Source: an uncultured Alphaproteobacteria bacterium
GTDB taxonomy: Bacteria; Pseudomonadota; Alphaproteobacteria; HIMB59; GCA-002718135
Length of the DNA: 64,000 nucleotides
Reading direction: 5' to 3'
Assembly: GCA_902540265.1 (NCBI GenBank)
Contig: CACBLW010000002.1
Span: 58,037 to 122,036, forward strand
Shown here: piece after piece, positions 1 through 9,505 of the stretch
Position numbering within the stretch: the stretch's first letter is position 1
Layout of the letters: each line of letters starts with the position of its first letter
Made by a program: the position numbers and the translations under genes
Notes under the pieces: generated by a model
Databases searched by the model: none
Seen by the model: the letters and a program-made list of their open reading frames with translations, nothing else
What the model was told of the DNA's origin: nothing

Positions 1-863
1 CAACTTGGTAACTTAGGCCATTTTGGATTTTTATCTTTAGATTCTCCATAGTCGATATTTTTGGTCCACTTTCCATTTCTCATCCACATAACTACATCAT
101 CAGGCCAATTTAAACAAAGATCAGAACCTATTCCAATATTGTCTTCACCAATTAGGTTTACTAGCTCCTTAATCATTTCACAAAAATCTTCTATAGTACA
201 ATCACCTAAATTGTTAAGATGGTAAGGATATAAACTTAACCCAATAAAACCATTTTTTTTAACAAGTTTTTGTAAAATATCAGTATCAATGTTTCTTTTA
301 GATTTATGAAAAAAATTTGGGTTAGCATGAGAAATTGCCACAGGTTTATTTGAGAAATCAATAGCATCAAGACAAGTTTGCTTTCCTGCATGACTTAAAT
401 CTACAATCATGCCAAGTCTATTCATTTCTTCAATAACAGCTTTTCCAAATCGTGAAACACCTGAGTCTTTAGGTTCAAAACATCCTCCAGCAAGTGGAGT
501 TTGATTATTATAGGTGAGTTGCATAAATCTCACACCTGCTTCAAAAAATTTTTCAAGTAAAAATATATCATTCGCAATAGGAGCAGAATTTTGAAAACCA
601 AAAATAATTGCAACTTTATTATTTTTTTTAGCATCCAAAATATCTTCGGTTGTTTTTGCGTGAGCAATAATATCATGATGCTCTTTAAAAAGACGGTGCC
701 AATAATTTATTTTTTCAAAAGACTCTTCAGTATTTTCCCAATACACTAATGTCGCATGAATTGCATTTAATCCAGCTTGGTGGGCATTTTCAAATAATTC
801 CCTATTCCAGTTACAATATTCCAATCCATCAATTAGAAGTATATCTTCACTTATTTTTGACAT
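1..863 (-). CDS. M19 (membrane dipeptidase)-like protein, 3' end cut by window
   Basis: The reading frame opens at ATG 863 and runs off the left edge (about 287 codons visible), so the C-terminus is missing. It follows the M19/renal dipeptidase fold: the EMNRLGMIVDLSHAG and AISHANP segments match the His-bearing strands of the family, and GIGSD matches the late catalytic Asp region. The N-terminal H-x-D metal pair of the family (usually DGHND) reads DGLEYCN here, and the bridging-Glu segment (usually GVEGG) reads FGFQN. Three of the five usual metal ligands are therefore absent and ordinary dipeptidase chemistry is doubtful. An M19-like gene sits beside dimethylglycine demethylase in Pseudomonas, so proximity to sarcosine oxidase may be meaningful; that link is inference. 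It is divergent from the gene starting at 918 (54-nt gap). Confidence 0.75.
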   Translation of the reverse strand, partial: MSKISEDILLIDGLEYCNWNRELFENAHQAGLNAIHATLVYWENTEESFEKINYWHRLFKEHHDIIAHAKTTEDILDAKKNNKVAIIFGFQNSAPIANDIFLLEKFFEAGVRFMQLTYNNQTPLAGGCFEPKDSGVSRFGKAVIEEMNRLGMIVDLSHAGKQTCLDAIDFSNKPVAISHANPNFFHKSKRNIDTDILQKLVKKNGFIGLSLYPYHLNNLGDCTIEDFCEMIKELVNLIGEDNIGIGSDLCLNWPDDVVMWMRNGKWTKNIDYGESKDKNPKWPKLPS

Positions 864-917
864 AGATTAATACTTCTATTAATGAAAAAACCAAAATTAA
901 CTATAGATATTTAATAA

Positions 918-2582
918 ATGTTACAAAAAGTAAGAGAAAACGATAACTACATGAAACTATCAAGAATGGGTTCACGCTATCCTTCTCGGCTTAGTTTTTC
1001 TAGAAGTATGTTAAGAAGATTGATCAACGACAACTGGGAAATACATAAATCGAAATTTGATTTAGATAAACATGGTTTCGGCACGGTTGTTTATGAAATA
1101 ATTATTAATAAGCAAACTTATTCACTTGTATGTTTCTCTGCTTTTCTAGATGATAAGGATAGAAGTGATAGAGTTATCGCTAGTAAATGGGATACAGCCT
1201 ATACGTTACATGTAGGTAAATTATCTGATCAAGATCTAAATAGATTAAAAAAAACAATTCCTCTTCAAGAAACAGGTCGTAATTCTCCAGATGAGTTAAT
1301 TCTTAGTAGAGCAAATAAAAGTGTAAGATTGTTTCAGTATGTAGTCAATTGTCTTTCAAATGGTAATCAGCCAGATATTTACGAAATAAATAAAGTTGGC
1401 TATTTGTTAAGAACTACTGCTGTATATGGTAGCGGTAAATTTGGATTATCAGATTTTACTAATACAAAAAATACAACTGTTTTCAATCAGCCCTTTAGAG
1501 CAGAAATGTTATCAGTTTATTTAATTAGAGAATTCAGTATTGAATTAGTTGAACATGTTGCAAGGCAAATAAACCCAAAAAAAGCAGTAAAGTTAGATAG
1601 AAAAATTAAACAACATTTAGGTATTGGTAATTCAACAGGTTTAGGTATGGCACCTTTTATCATTAAACATCCAAAGTTGATTAATAAGTGGATGAAACAG
1701 TACACAAAGACATTAGAAGAAATTTCTCAAATTGAGTTAGATAATATAGTTTTCGATAAATATAAAAACCTTTTGAATAAAGCTCTAAATTATCTTGAAG
1801 AAGTTAACACAAGTGATGAATTCCAAATTAATAAAAATAAATTAACTACTGAAGATTTAAAAAAATATATTTCTTACATTAATGACCTAGATCTTTCTCA
1901 AAAATTTAAATGGTTAGATATTTTAGATTATTGTGATACGAATTTTAATAATGATACTAAGGAAATTGCAAGAGTACAACTAATTGAATTATATCCTCAA
2001 ATATCAGAAGATTTAGCAGAAGATATGGCAGATGAGGAGATAATGGATATTAATGGAAATCAATCTATTGGAGATTTGAAAAAAATAATCAATGATAAAT
2101 ATTCTTGGATAAAAAATATTGATTTTAATAATAAAGATAGCAATTATTTATTTTGGTATGTTTCAGCAGCTAAGTTAGAACCTAGATTAGGTGAAAGATA
2201 TAATGAACAAGGAAGTGAATTGGAGCAAAATCTAGGAATTGCAAAAATGGTTAATGATTTATTTAAGCAAATTAAAAATGTAGATGAAAATCAATTAATT
2301 TGTGAATTTTTGTTAATGCATCCAGAATACAGAGGAATTGTTAAGAGAATTCAATCTTTAAAAAATTATCCTTTTTCAGAAGTTCAAGATAATGTTCTTG
2401 ATAAAAAAACAATGCCAATTGATATGTTAAGATTTAAGTTATCTTTTTTTGGAGCTAATCGTTATGATCCTAAGTCAGATAGATGGTTAAGAGTAAGTTT
2501 TTTTTCTGGAGCCCCTTATTTATCAGATCTGAATAATAAAAATGTTGATGAATGGGGTTTTGCAACAATGAGTACATATTAA
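918..2582 (+). CDS. conserved protein of unknown function, 554 aa
   Basis: I do not recognise a characterised family. The predicted protein is soluble: no signal peptide, no membrane segment, Lys/Glu/Asn-rich in the middle (about residues 270-400) with helical character. The conserved-looking parts are the N-terminal SRMGSRYPSRLSFSRSMLR stretch and the segment near residue 240 rich in Gly (GIGNSTGLGMAPF). Start ATG 918 has no clear ribosome site; a second ATG at 951 (MKLSRMGS) is an equally good start. A TATAGA box lies only about 10 nt before 918, so the transcript could be nearly leaderless. The gene is followed at once by a DUF3726-like gene, which suggests a two-gene transcription unit. 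Confidence 0.8.
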   Translation: MLQKVRENDNYMKLSRMGSRYPSRLSFSRSMLRRLINDNWEIHKSKFDLDKHGFGTVVYEIIINKQTYSLVCFSAFLDDKDRSDRVIASKWDTAYTLHVGKLSDQDLNRLKKTIPLQETGRNSPDELILSRANKSVRLFQYVVNCLSNGNQPDIYEINKVGYLLRTTAVYGSGKFGLSDFTNTKNTTVFNQPFRAEMLSVYLIREFSIELVEHVARQINPKKAVKLDRKIKQHLGIGNSTGLGMAPFIIKHPKLINKWMKQYTKTLEEISQIELDNIVFDKYKNLLNKALNYLEEVNTSDEFQINKNKLTTEDLKKYISYINDLDLSQKFKWLDILDYCDTNFNNDTKEIARVQLIELYPQISEDLAEDMADEEIMDINGNQSIGDLKKIINDKYSWIKNIDFNNKDSNYLFWYVSAAKLEPRLGERYNEQGSELEQNLGIAKMVNDLFKQIKNVDENQLICEFLLMHPEYRGIVKRIQSLKNYPFSEVQDNVLDKKTMPIDMLRFKLSFFGANRYDPKSDRWLRVSFFSGAPYLSDLNNKNVDEWGFATMSTY

Positions 2583-3268
2583 TATCTGTGAGTTATTCTT
2601 ACTATGAAGTCTACACTAATACACAACGAGCTTTTTCAGGATTAGGATTCACTTATGGATCAGATGAGGATGCTGCATATATTACAACATGGCTTGAAAT
2701 ATTTGGTTTGGATGGGATCAAATTATTAAAATTAAAAATTGAAGAATTAGATAACACTTTTAATGCCAGTATAGATCCGTCAAAAATAAATGATGAGTTT
2801 GATTGTGAAAATAAATCTTTTTTGGTGATAGGCCCAGGATTGATTGATTATTTAGTTGCAAAAATAGATAAAAGGGATGATTTTAAATTAACTTTTAAAA
2901 ATTGTAGTGACCCCATATTCCTAATACCTTTGCTTTATAAGTATGCCAAAAAAAATATCTATTCACAGTTTTTGTTAGATCAAAAAATTGATGTACAAAT
3001 AACAAATGAAAATATTAGAGTTAATAGAGAAATTATCTCTACAAATTATCAAAGAAATTTTGATCTTTTACTTACAAAGAAAATTTTTGATGAACAAAAA
3101 TTAGATATTAATATTTCATCATCAAATATAAATAATATGCTCTCTAAGGGTATTAATCCTGATAAAAAATCTTGGGATCAAATATCTAAAATAGCTTTTA
3201 GAACTTTTGTTCCTGAGTCAGAGGAATCTAGAGCAAAAGGTGCCGGAGGTGGTGATGCAAATGATTAA
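2552..3268 (+). CDS. DUF3726-like protein
   Basis: The N-terminal part (YEVYTNTQRAFSGLGF, then GSDEDAAYITTWLEIFGLDG) resembles the DUF3726 family, whose members begin with a short beta strand, an 'E' helix and an 'EDAA...WLE' helix. Function is not established. An ATG at 2552 overlaps the upstream gene by 31 nt. A GTG at 2588 (5 nt after the upstream stop) would give the start expected from the family, SVSYSYYEV, and I consider it at least as likely. The C-terminus ends in an unusual Gly/Ala-rich tail (GAGGGDAND). Probably co-transcribed and perhaps co-functional with the preceding unknown gene. It is convergent with soxG. Confidence 0.7.
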   Translation: MGFCNNEYILISVSYSYYEVYTNTQRAFSGLGFTYGSDEDAAYITTWLEIFGLDGIKLLKLKIEELDNTFNASIDPSKINDEFDCENKSFLVIGPGLIDYLVAKIDKRDDFKLTFKNCSDPIFLIPLLYKYAKKNIYSQFLLDQKIDVQITNENIRVNREIISTNYQRNFDLLLTKKIFDEQKLDINISSSNINNMLSKGINPDKKSWDQISKIAFRTFVPESEESRAKGAGGGDAND

Positions 3269-3286
3269 TTTACTATATGCAAATCG

Positions 3287-3306
3287 CTAATTACATTAGT
3301 AATTAG
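3287..3306. terminator. possible bidirectional terminator hairpin
   Basis: In the 74-nt gap between two convergent genes there is a perfect inverted repeat: CTAATTAC, a 4-nt loop ATTA, then GTAATTAG. On the plus strand it is followed by TTTATA. The stem is A/T-rich, so it is weak as an intrinsic terminator. The convergent position is the main support. Confidence 0.4.
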
Positions 3307-3342
3307 TTTATAACCAGTTTCCGTTACTCTAAGATAATCTAT

Positions 3343-3906
3343 CTATCTCTCTAATACTTCGTATCCAAACTGATCCGCTGTTTCAAGAAGGATCTCCCAA
3401 ATTGATAAAGCAAAACCTCTTGGTATATATAGACAGTAGCTATTGGAAGTTATTTTAAATAGCTTAACACTTACATGATGAATAGCTGTGCTAGCAGAAG
3501 ATAAATCTGGAAAATTCCTAGCTCTTAAATCAATTGGAAGATGTCTATTTAAAAATAATGATGAATTATCTCCTGTAATTTCAATACCTGTGAAAGCATG
3601 CGAGATGTCTAAAATTGTTGCGATTTGCTCACTTATTTCAATTTCTTTATTAAATAGCCACCATTTCAAAGGTTCCATTCTCCATAATGATTTATTTTCA
3701 AAAATTATCCCTTTATTAAAACTAGGAATATTTTTAATTTTTAGTTCTTTTGATAGTAAATTATTCATTTCATAAATTTTGTCAGGCCAACAAGCAATTT
3801 GCAAAATTTCTAAACTTTTTAATTCTTTAAATGTTAGGGATTGTTTCTCACTTGATGAATATTTTCCAACCTTATAAATTGTTTCTAGTGCAGAATGTCT
3901 ATGCAT
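3343..3906 (-). CDS. soxG: sarcosine oxidase gamma subunit
   Basis: Small subunit (about 187 aa) of heterotetrameric sarcosine oxidase; it is the last gene of soxB-soxD-soxA-soxG. SoxG resembles the folate-binding fold of the alpha-subunit C-terminus and packs against it, without a known catalytic residue. The start chosen is ATG 3906 (MHRHSALETIYK), which overlaps the soxA stop by 8 nt in the arrangement ATGCATAG. An in-frame ATG at 3930 would extend it by 8 residues further into soxA and is less likely. The segment EITGDNSSLFLNRHLPIDL and the C-terminal GFALSIWEILLETADQFG match the family pattern as I know it. Confidence 0.9.
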   Translation of the reverse strand: MHRHSALETIYKVGKYSSSEKQSLTFKELKSLEILQIACWPDKIYEMNNLLSKELKIKNIPSFNKGIIFENKSLWRMEPLKWWLFNKEIEISEQIATILDISHAFTGIEITGDNSSLFLNRHLPIDLRARNFPDLSSASTAIHHVSVKLFKITSNSYCLYIPRGFALSIWEILLETADQFGYEVLER

Positions 3907-6856
3907 ACATTCGTTCTCCTTTAGGATCAATCATATGTGGTGAAACAACTTTTAAATTCATTTGTTTATTTCTTACAGGATCTGCCCCAACTAAATTGGT
4001 ATCTTTCCATTTATCTAAACCACCCTTGACAAAACCTAATCCAATCCAATGTCCAAGTTCAGGAGAATAAGTAACTGAAGTAATTCTTCCGATACCCTGT
4101 CCTTTAATATTATTTTTTTCACAGACAATAGTTCCAGCATTAAAAGTTTCCTTTAAGTTTGTAGGAAAGAAACCTACTAGAATTTCTCGATCATTATTTT
4201 TTAATACTCCTCGTTTTCTCATTGCGCTTCCAATATATGATTTTTTTGTAGAAGCCATTTTGCTTAAACCTGCATCATCAATTGTTACCCTTCCATCAAG
4301 CTCAGCGGCTGTTACATGACCTTTTTCAACTCTAAGTGCGCCTAAAGCTTCTAATCCATATAAACATCCATCATATTTTTTTGCATTTACCCAAAGTAGG
4401 TCCATCATTGTATTAGCAAAATCTGATTTGACATAAACTTCAAAAGCTAATTCACCTGAAAAACTAATTCTTGCAATTCTACAAGGAATATTACCTTTAA
4501 GAAATGTTGAAGTAACACCCATAAAAGGTAAGTTATTATTAGTTACAACCAAAGAATCATCGACACAATTATTGAGAACTTCTCTAGATTTAGGTCCTGC
4601 AACTGATACGCCTGCCCATTGTTCAGAAACACTAGTCACATTAACATTAAGATCTGTCCATCTAGTTTGAAGTAATTCTTCTAACCATGACAACACTTTT
4701 GCAGCTTCACCTGTAGACGTCGTCATAAAATATTCATTTTCTGCTAATCTCCAAGATGTGCCATCATCCATTACAATACCGTCATCACGCAACATGATAC
4801 CGTATCTAGCTCTTCCAACTTGTAGTTTTGAAAAACCATTCGAATAAATTCTATTTAAAAATTCTGTAGAGTCTGGTCCTTGAATAGCTATTTTGCCTAA
4901 TGATGTTACATCACAAATTCCAACTGTTTTTCTTACTGTTGATGCTTCTCTTATATAAGAGTCACTTAAAGTTTCATTTTCTTTGGGATAATACCAAGGT
5001 CTTTGATACAATCCAACTTCAATCATTTTTGCACCATGATCAATATTCCATTGATGCATTGGCGTTACTCTTAACGGCCTAAAATGTTTTCCAACATTTC
5101 TTCCGCTTAAGGCACCTATAGATACAGGAGTATAAGGAGGTCTAAAAACAGTAGTTCCAACTTCTGGAATTTCTTTATTTAAAAGTTCAGCCATTAAAGA
5201 CAATCCAATGATATTTCCCATTTTTCCTTGATCGTTTGCCATACCTAAAGTTGTGTATCTTTTAAGATGCTCTACCGAAATGAAACCTTCACGATGTGCG
5301 AGTCTTACGTCATCTGTTGTTACATCATGTTGATAATCTACAAAACTTTTTGATCTAGATTTTTTATATTTTACTTCATAAAGTGGTTGTATGGGATTTT
5401 TCCATCCACCAGGTTTTGGGAAAAAATAATTTGTTTTAGAAATACCTAAACGGTTCAAGGCATCAGTAGTTCCTGCTATCCCAGAAGCAATACAATCATT
5501 TTTATTCCATAAACCTCTAGAAGAACCTACCATTGTAATATTTTCTTTTGTGTCACTTGGTAAAAAACAAGCATTGTTATAATCCCATTTAGGCTTTACG
5601 CCTCTGTGAGATAACAAATGTACAGCAGGTGACCAGCCACCTGATAATAGAACCTGATCACAATTTATAGTTTCAGATTTATTAATAATTTCAATTTTTG
5701 ATATATCTAAACTATCAATTTTTTTTGAACCATTAATATTGTAAGGTACATACCCTTTTCTAATTTCAAAACTTTTATTTGTCTCAATTTCAAAATTAGT
5801 TCGTGAATCAAGAACAGTTACATTGGCCCCAGCTTCTGATAATTGATGTGCTGTTTCATAAACAGAATCATTATTTGTAGCTATCACAATTCTTTTTCCA
5901 GTGAGTACACCATATCTATTCAAATAATGCTTTGATGCATTTACGGTCATTACACCAGGAATATCATTATTATTAAATGCAATGTGCCTTTCAATTGCTC
6001 CAGCACCAACAATTATATGCTTTGCTCTAATGGTCCAAAATCTTTGGCGTGGAATGTTTACATTTGGTGCTGATATATGGTCTGTTACTCTCTCTAATAA
6101 ACCAACAACGCAATTATCATATAATCCGAATGCAGTAGTTCTAGTCATTATTTTTATGCCTAGATTTTCAAGTTGATTTTTAATTTGTGAGTTATCAAAA
6201 TCATTTTCTGCAAGTTGATTTCCTCCAATAAGACTATCTTGCTCAACTAAAATAACATCTAATTTTTTTTCTGCTGCCTCTATTGCAGCTGCAACACCGG
6301 CAGGTCCTGATCCTACAACAATTAAATCACAAAAATCATGAGCATGCTCATAAGCATCTGGATCAGGTAACCCAGAAGCACTTCCCATTCCCGCAGCTTT
6401 TCTAATAAACTTTTCAAAAAACATCCATATGGCTGTTCCTTTACCCCATTCAAGTGGAGGTATTCCCATAAAAGTTTTATAATAAAAACCAGCTGCAAAA
6501 AATCTACCTAAGTAATTATTTATTCCAGCTAGATCAAAATTTACATTTGGAAATGCATTTTGACCACTTGCTTCCAAACCATTATATAATTCTTGTGTTG
6601 TTGCTCTTACATTTGGATCTCTTCTATCTTTTGAACCAATAGTAACTAAAGCACCAGATTCCTCGACTCCACTAGAAAATATTCCCCTTGGTCTATGATA
6701 TTTAAAACTTCTACCAACTATACCAATATTATTTGCAAGTAATGCTGATGCTAGAGTATCTCCTTCAAAACCTTTGTAACTTTTTTTATCCCACCTAAAG
6801 GATAAAATTTTATCTCTATTAATTTTTCCATAGTTATCTATTCTTCTTGTCTTCAT
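3899..6856 (-). CDS. soxA: sarcosine oxidase alpha subunit
   Basis: At 985 aa it has the normal family length. N-terminal ferredoxin-like region (about residues 20-100) lacks iron-sulfur cysteines, as usual for SoxA. A Rossmann NAD-binding motif GSGPAG lies at residues 182-187 (preceded by DLIVV). The C-terminal third (about 600-985) is a GcvT-like aminomethyltransferase domain that passes the methylene group to tetrahydrofolate; SLGKIAIQGPDS, FSGELAFEVYV and the C-terminal GWIGLGFVKGG-like region fit it. Sarcosine is oxidised to glycine with formation of 5,10-methylene-THF and H2O2. It overlaps soxD by 4 nt and soxG by 8 nt, so translation is probably coupled. Confidence 0.97.
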   Translation of the reverse strand: MKTRRIDNYGKINRDKILSFRWDKKSYKGFEGDTLASALLANNIGIVGRSFKYHRPRGIFSSGVEESGALVTIGSKDRRDPNVRATTQELYNGLEASGQNAFPNVNFDLAGINNYLGRFFAAGFYYKTFMGIPPLEWGKGTAIWMFFEKFIRKAAGMGSASGLPDPDAYEHAHDFCDLIVVGSGPAGVAAAIEAAEKKLDVILVEQDSLIGGNQLAENDFDNSQIKNQLENLGIKIMTRTTAFGLYDNCVVGLLERVTDHISAPNVNIPRQRFWTIRAKHIIVGAGAIERHIAFNNNDIPGVMTVNASKHYLNRYGVLTGKRIVIATNNDSVYETAHQLSEAGANVTVLDSRTNFEIETNKSFEIRKGYVPYNINGSKKIDSLDISKIEIINKSETINCDQVLLSGGWSPAVHLLSHRGVKPKWDYNNACFLPSDTKENITMVGSSRGLWNKNDCIASGIAGTTDALNRLGISKTNYFFPKPGGWKNPIQPLYEVKYKKSRSKSFVDYQHDVTTDDVRLAHREGFISVEHLKRYTTLGMANDQGKMGNIIGLSLMAELLNKEIPEVGTTVFRPPYTPVSIGALSGRNVGKHFRPLRVTPMHQWNIDHGAKMIEVGLYQRPWYYPKENETLSDSYIREASTVRKTVGICDVTSLGKIAIQGPDSTEFLNRIYSNGFSKLQVGRARYGIMLRDDGIVMDDGTSWRLAENEYFMTTSTGEAAKVLSWLEELLQTRWTDLNVNVTSVSEQWAGVSVAGPKSREVLNNCVDDSLVVTNNNLPFMGVTSTFLKGNIPCRIARISFSGELAFEVYVKSDFANTMMDLLWVNAKKYDGCLYGLEALGALRVEKGHVTAAELDGRVTIDDAGLSKMASTKKSYIGSAMRKRGVLKNNDREILVGFFPTNLKETFNAGTIVCEKNNIKGQGIGRITSVTYSPELGHWIGLGFVKGGLDKWKDTNLVGADPVRNKQMNLKVVSPHMIDPKGERMYA

Positions 6857-7137
6857 TTATTATTTTCTACAACCTTCTGTAAATCCGGATGGCATGGTTT
6901 GACACTTTTTATTTCATGAGTGACAGTAGAACGTTCAACTACCAACCACATTCTACATCCATTAGAATGATGCCATGTTTCAAATTGAAAACCTTTTATA
7001 TTTTTTCTGAAAAATATTGCTTGAGTCCATTCTTTCTCTGATGCATCTAACGAAGGATAATTGATTGTTGCATCTCCTCCATAACTAAATTCACTATGAT
7101 CTCTTTCACCACAATAAGGACAATTAATTCTAATCAT
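6853..7137 (-). CDS. soxD: sarcosine oxidase delta subunit
   Basis: A 94-aa zinc-binding subunit. Cys6 and Cys9 (CPYC) plus His57 and Cys61 near the HHSNGC segment reproduce the C-x2-C...H-x3-C zinc site of SoxD. It stabilises the alpha-beta assembly. It starts directly next to the soxB stop and overlaps soxA by 4 nt (ATGA). Confidence 0.96.
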   Translation of the reverse strand: MIRINCPYCGERDHSEFSYGGDATINYPSLDASEKEWTQAIFFRKNIKGFQFETWHHSNGCRMWLVVERSTVTHEIKSVKPCHPDLQKVVENNK

Positions 7138-8403
7138 TTAGCCGTGCAATTTCGGATCAGGTCCTGCACCACGTTCATCTATATTGATACCTTTTTCAAA
7201 TCTTTCTAAATTATGATTTTGCACGTAGTTATGCGGGCTTTCATTTGAAATTAAGTCGGCAAAATACCAACCTGATGCTGGACTTGCTTTAAAACCCCCA
7301 TAGTTCCAACCAGCATTTAAATAGAGATTAGATATCGGTGTTTTGCAAATAAAAAATGATCCGTCCATTGTCATGTCCATAACACCTGCCCAATGACGAA
7401 GTAATCTTATTCTTCCAAGTGAAGGAAATATTGCCATGGCCGCTTCGGCAACATCTTGAACCATAGGAAGATTTCCTCTTTGAGCATATGATTTATACCA
7501 GTCAAGATCACCACCAAACACCATACTTCCTTTATCTGACTGCGATATATAGAAATGTGCACCGCCTACACCGTAAACAACAACCTGATCTAGAAGTGGC
7601 TTAACAGCCTCAGATACAAATGCTTGTAGTTTATGGGATTCAATTGGCAGGTTGCCTAATTCTGCCATTTGCCATAATACTGAAGTATTGCCTGCAACAG
7701 CAAATCCTATTTTCTTTCCTTTTATAATTCCTCTTGAAGTTTGAATACTTTCAATATTTCCATTCTTTCTTGTAAAACCTGTAACTTCACAATTTTGCAG
7801 AATGTCTACACCTAATGTATCTGCTGCCCTTGCATAACCCCATGCAACTGCATCGTGTCTTGCATTGCCTGCTCTTTTTTGAACTGCAGCTCCAAGTATT
7901 GGAAATCTAGAATTATGATAATTTAAATGCGGAATTTTTTTCATTAAAGTTTTTAAATCCCAAAGTTCTGCATCAGTTCCGTGGAGTCGCATAATATTAT
8001 AAATCCGTGAAACTGAATCTTTAGCACCAGGGCTATGAAATAACGAGACATGAGCTCGTTGGCTAAACATTACATTATAATTTAATTCGTGACTTAAATT
8101 TTCCCATAACTTTAAAGAATGTTCATAAAATTCGTGGTTGCCTGGCATCATATAATTTGATCTTACAATAGTTGTATTACGTCCAGCGTTTCCTCCACCA
8201 ATCCAGCCTTTTTCTAAGACAGCTACATTTTTTATATTATGATTCTTTGCTAAATAATATGCTGTGGCAAGACCGTGTAAACCTCCCCCGATTATTACAA
8301 CATCATAAATACTTTTTGGTTCTGGATCACGCCATTGTCTAGTCCAATAAGACTGACCATTTAAACCGTTTTTAATTACATTCCAGGCATTAAATTTTGT
8401 CAT
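7138..8403 (-). CDS. soxB: sarcosine oxidase beta subunit
   Basis: A 421-aa FAD/FMN subunit that oxidises sarcosine. The Rossmann dinucleotide motif GGGLHG is at residues 39-44 after DVVII, followed by the helix LATAYYLAKNH. The NAGRNTTIVRSNYM stretch is the typical flavin-site loop of the DAO-type beta subunit, and the C-terminal LYLNAGWNYGGFKASPASG is the substrate-side Gly-rich motif. First gene of the sox operon; 76 nt separate it from the gene upstream, enough for its own promoter, although I see only a poor -10 (TATTCT). Confidence 0.97.
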   Translation of the reverse strand: MTKFNAWNVIKNGLNGQSYWTRQWRDPEPKSIYDVVIIGGGLHGLATAYYLAKNHNIKNVAVLEKGWIGGGNAGRNTTIVRSNYMMPGNHEFYEHSLKLWENLSHELNYNVMFSQRAHVSLFHSPGAKDSVSRIYNIMRLHGTDAELWDLKTLMKKIPHLNYHNSRFPILGAAVQKRAGNARHDAVAWGYARAADTLGVDILQNCEVTGFTRKNGNIESIQTSRGIIKGKKIGFAVAGNTSVLWQMAELGNLPIESHKLQAFVSEAVKPLLDQVVVYGVGGAHFYISQSDKGSMVFGGDLDWYKSYAQRGNLPMVQDVAEAAMAIFPSLGRIRLLRHWAGVMDMTMDGSFFICKTPISNLYLNAGWNYGGFKASPASGWYFADLISNESPHNYVQNHNLERFEKGINIDERGAGPDPKLHG

Positions 8404-8479
8404 TTGTTTTATTAATTATTAGAATAGTTGATGAAAGTAAAATGAATTAACTTGCTATGCTAGTGTTATTTAATCACAG

Positions 8480-9505
8480 TTAGCTTGATGAATCTGGCCA
8501 TGTGTCATTTAATCTATAACCTTCTGGAAAAGGATCATCCTTATCGATAAATAAACTTTGTTTTCCAGTAATAAATGCACTACCTGTTATTTTTGGAATA
8601 ATACAATTTTTGTTATTAATTTTAATTTCCTTTTCAATACTTGCTTTAAATGAAGATCCTATAATAGACTTTGATATAAATTCTTCATTTATTTGTATTT
8701 CATTTTTTTCTTTCATTACTGCTAATCTTGCTGAAGTGCCTGTACCACAAGGTGAACGATCAAGTTTCCCAGGTCGTATAACAACTGTATTTAATCCTGT
8801 AAGTAATGATTGATTATTTTTTTTTAAGGGTTCAATAAATTGGCAAAAGGAAAGATAGTCTAATCCTTTAATAGTAGGATGTTCAAATCCAATAGATACA
8901 TTTGCTTCTTTCAATAATTCTTTAGCAACATTTACAAATTTATTTGCATTCTTTGGTTCAATTTTAAGATTAAAATCACTAGCATTACAAATTAAAAAAC
9001 TGTCACCTCCAAAAGCAGTACTTACTTTAATTGTACCATAATTTTTAGTCTTTAAATCTACATCTATTTTATCTGCAAAGCAGGCAAGATTAGTTAAAGT
9101 GACACTTTTAACTTTCTTATTTTCACAATCAGCGACAACTTTTATTAAACCACCGGGAGATTCAAGTGTAAGCATGGTTTTAGGATATTTCATTTGAACA
9201 ATATTTTTTTCTAATAAGACTGTCGTTACACAAATTGCATTTGATCCGCTCATTGGAGGATTATCTTCTGGTTCCATGATTACAAATCCAGCATCTGCAT
9301 TTTTATTTGAAGGTTCTAAAATAATATTACAATGTTTAAAGACCCCTCCCCGAGGTTCATTTAAAAAAAAATTTCTCCATTTTTTATCTAAAAAAAGTTT
9401 TTTAGAAGCTTCCTCGGGTGAATTAAACTTCAAGCCTTTAATTCCAGTTACGACATCCCCAATTTCACCACAGCAATGTGTGTTAAATACCGTGATTTCA
9501 TCCAT
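8480..9505 (-). CDS. proline racemase family enzyme, Ser/Cys active site (hydroxyproline epimerase or trans-3-hydroxyproline dehydratase)
   Basis: A 341-aa protein of the proline racemase superfamily. The second catalytic motif DRSPCGTGTSAR carries Cys253. The first motif, normally MCGH, reads MSGSN, so the first acid/base is Ser86. The Ser/Cys combination is known in a branch of the superfamily with 4-hydroxyproline 2-epimerase and/or trans-3-hydroxy-L-proline dehydratase activity; Cys/Cys would be a classical racemase/epimerase and Cys/Thr a dehydratase. It is last in the eight-gene operon and overlaps the M24 gene by 8 nt. The OCD-like protein encoded in the same operon could supply a pyrroline-2-carboxylate reductase if a dehydratase function applies; that is inference. 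Confidence 0.85.
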   Translation of the reverse strand: MDEITVFNTHCCGEIGDVVTGIKGLKFNSPEEASKKLFLDKKWRNFFLNEPRGGVFKHCNIILEPSNKNADAGFVIMEPEDNPPMSGSNAICVTTVLLEKNIVQMKYPKTMLTLESPGGLIKVVADCENKKVKSVTLTNLACFADKIDVDLKTKNYGTIKVSTAFGGDSFLICNASDFNLKIEPKNANKFVNVAKELLKEANVSIGFEHPTIKGLDYLSFCQFIEPLKKNNQSLLTGLNTVVIRPGKLDRSPCGTGTSARLAVMKEKNEIQINEEFISKSIIGSSFKASIEKEIKINNKNCIIPKITGSAFITGKQSLFIDKDDPFPEGYRLNDTWPDSSS

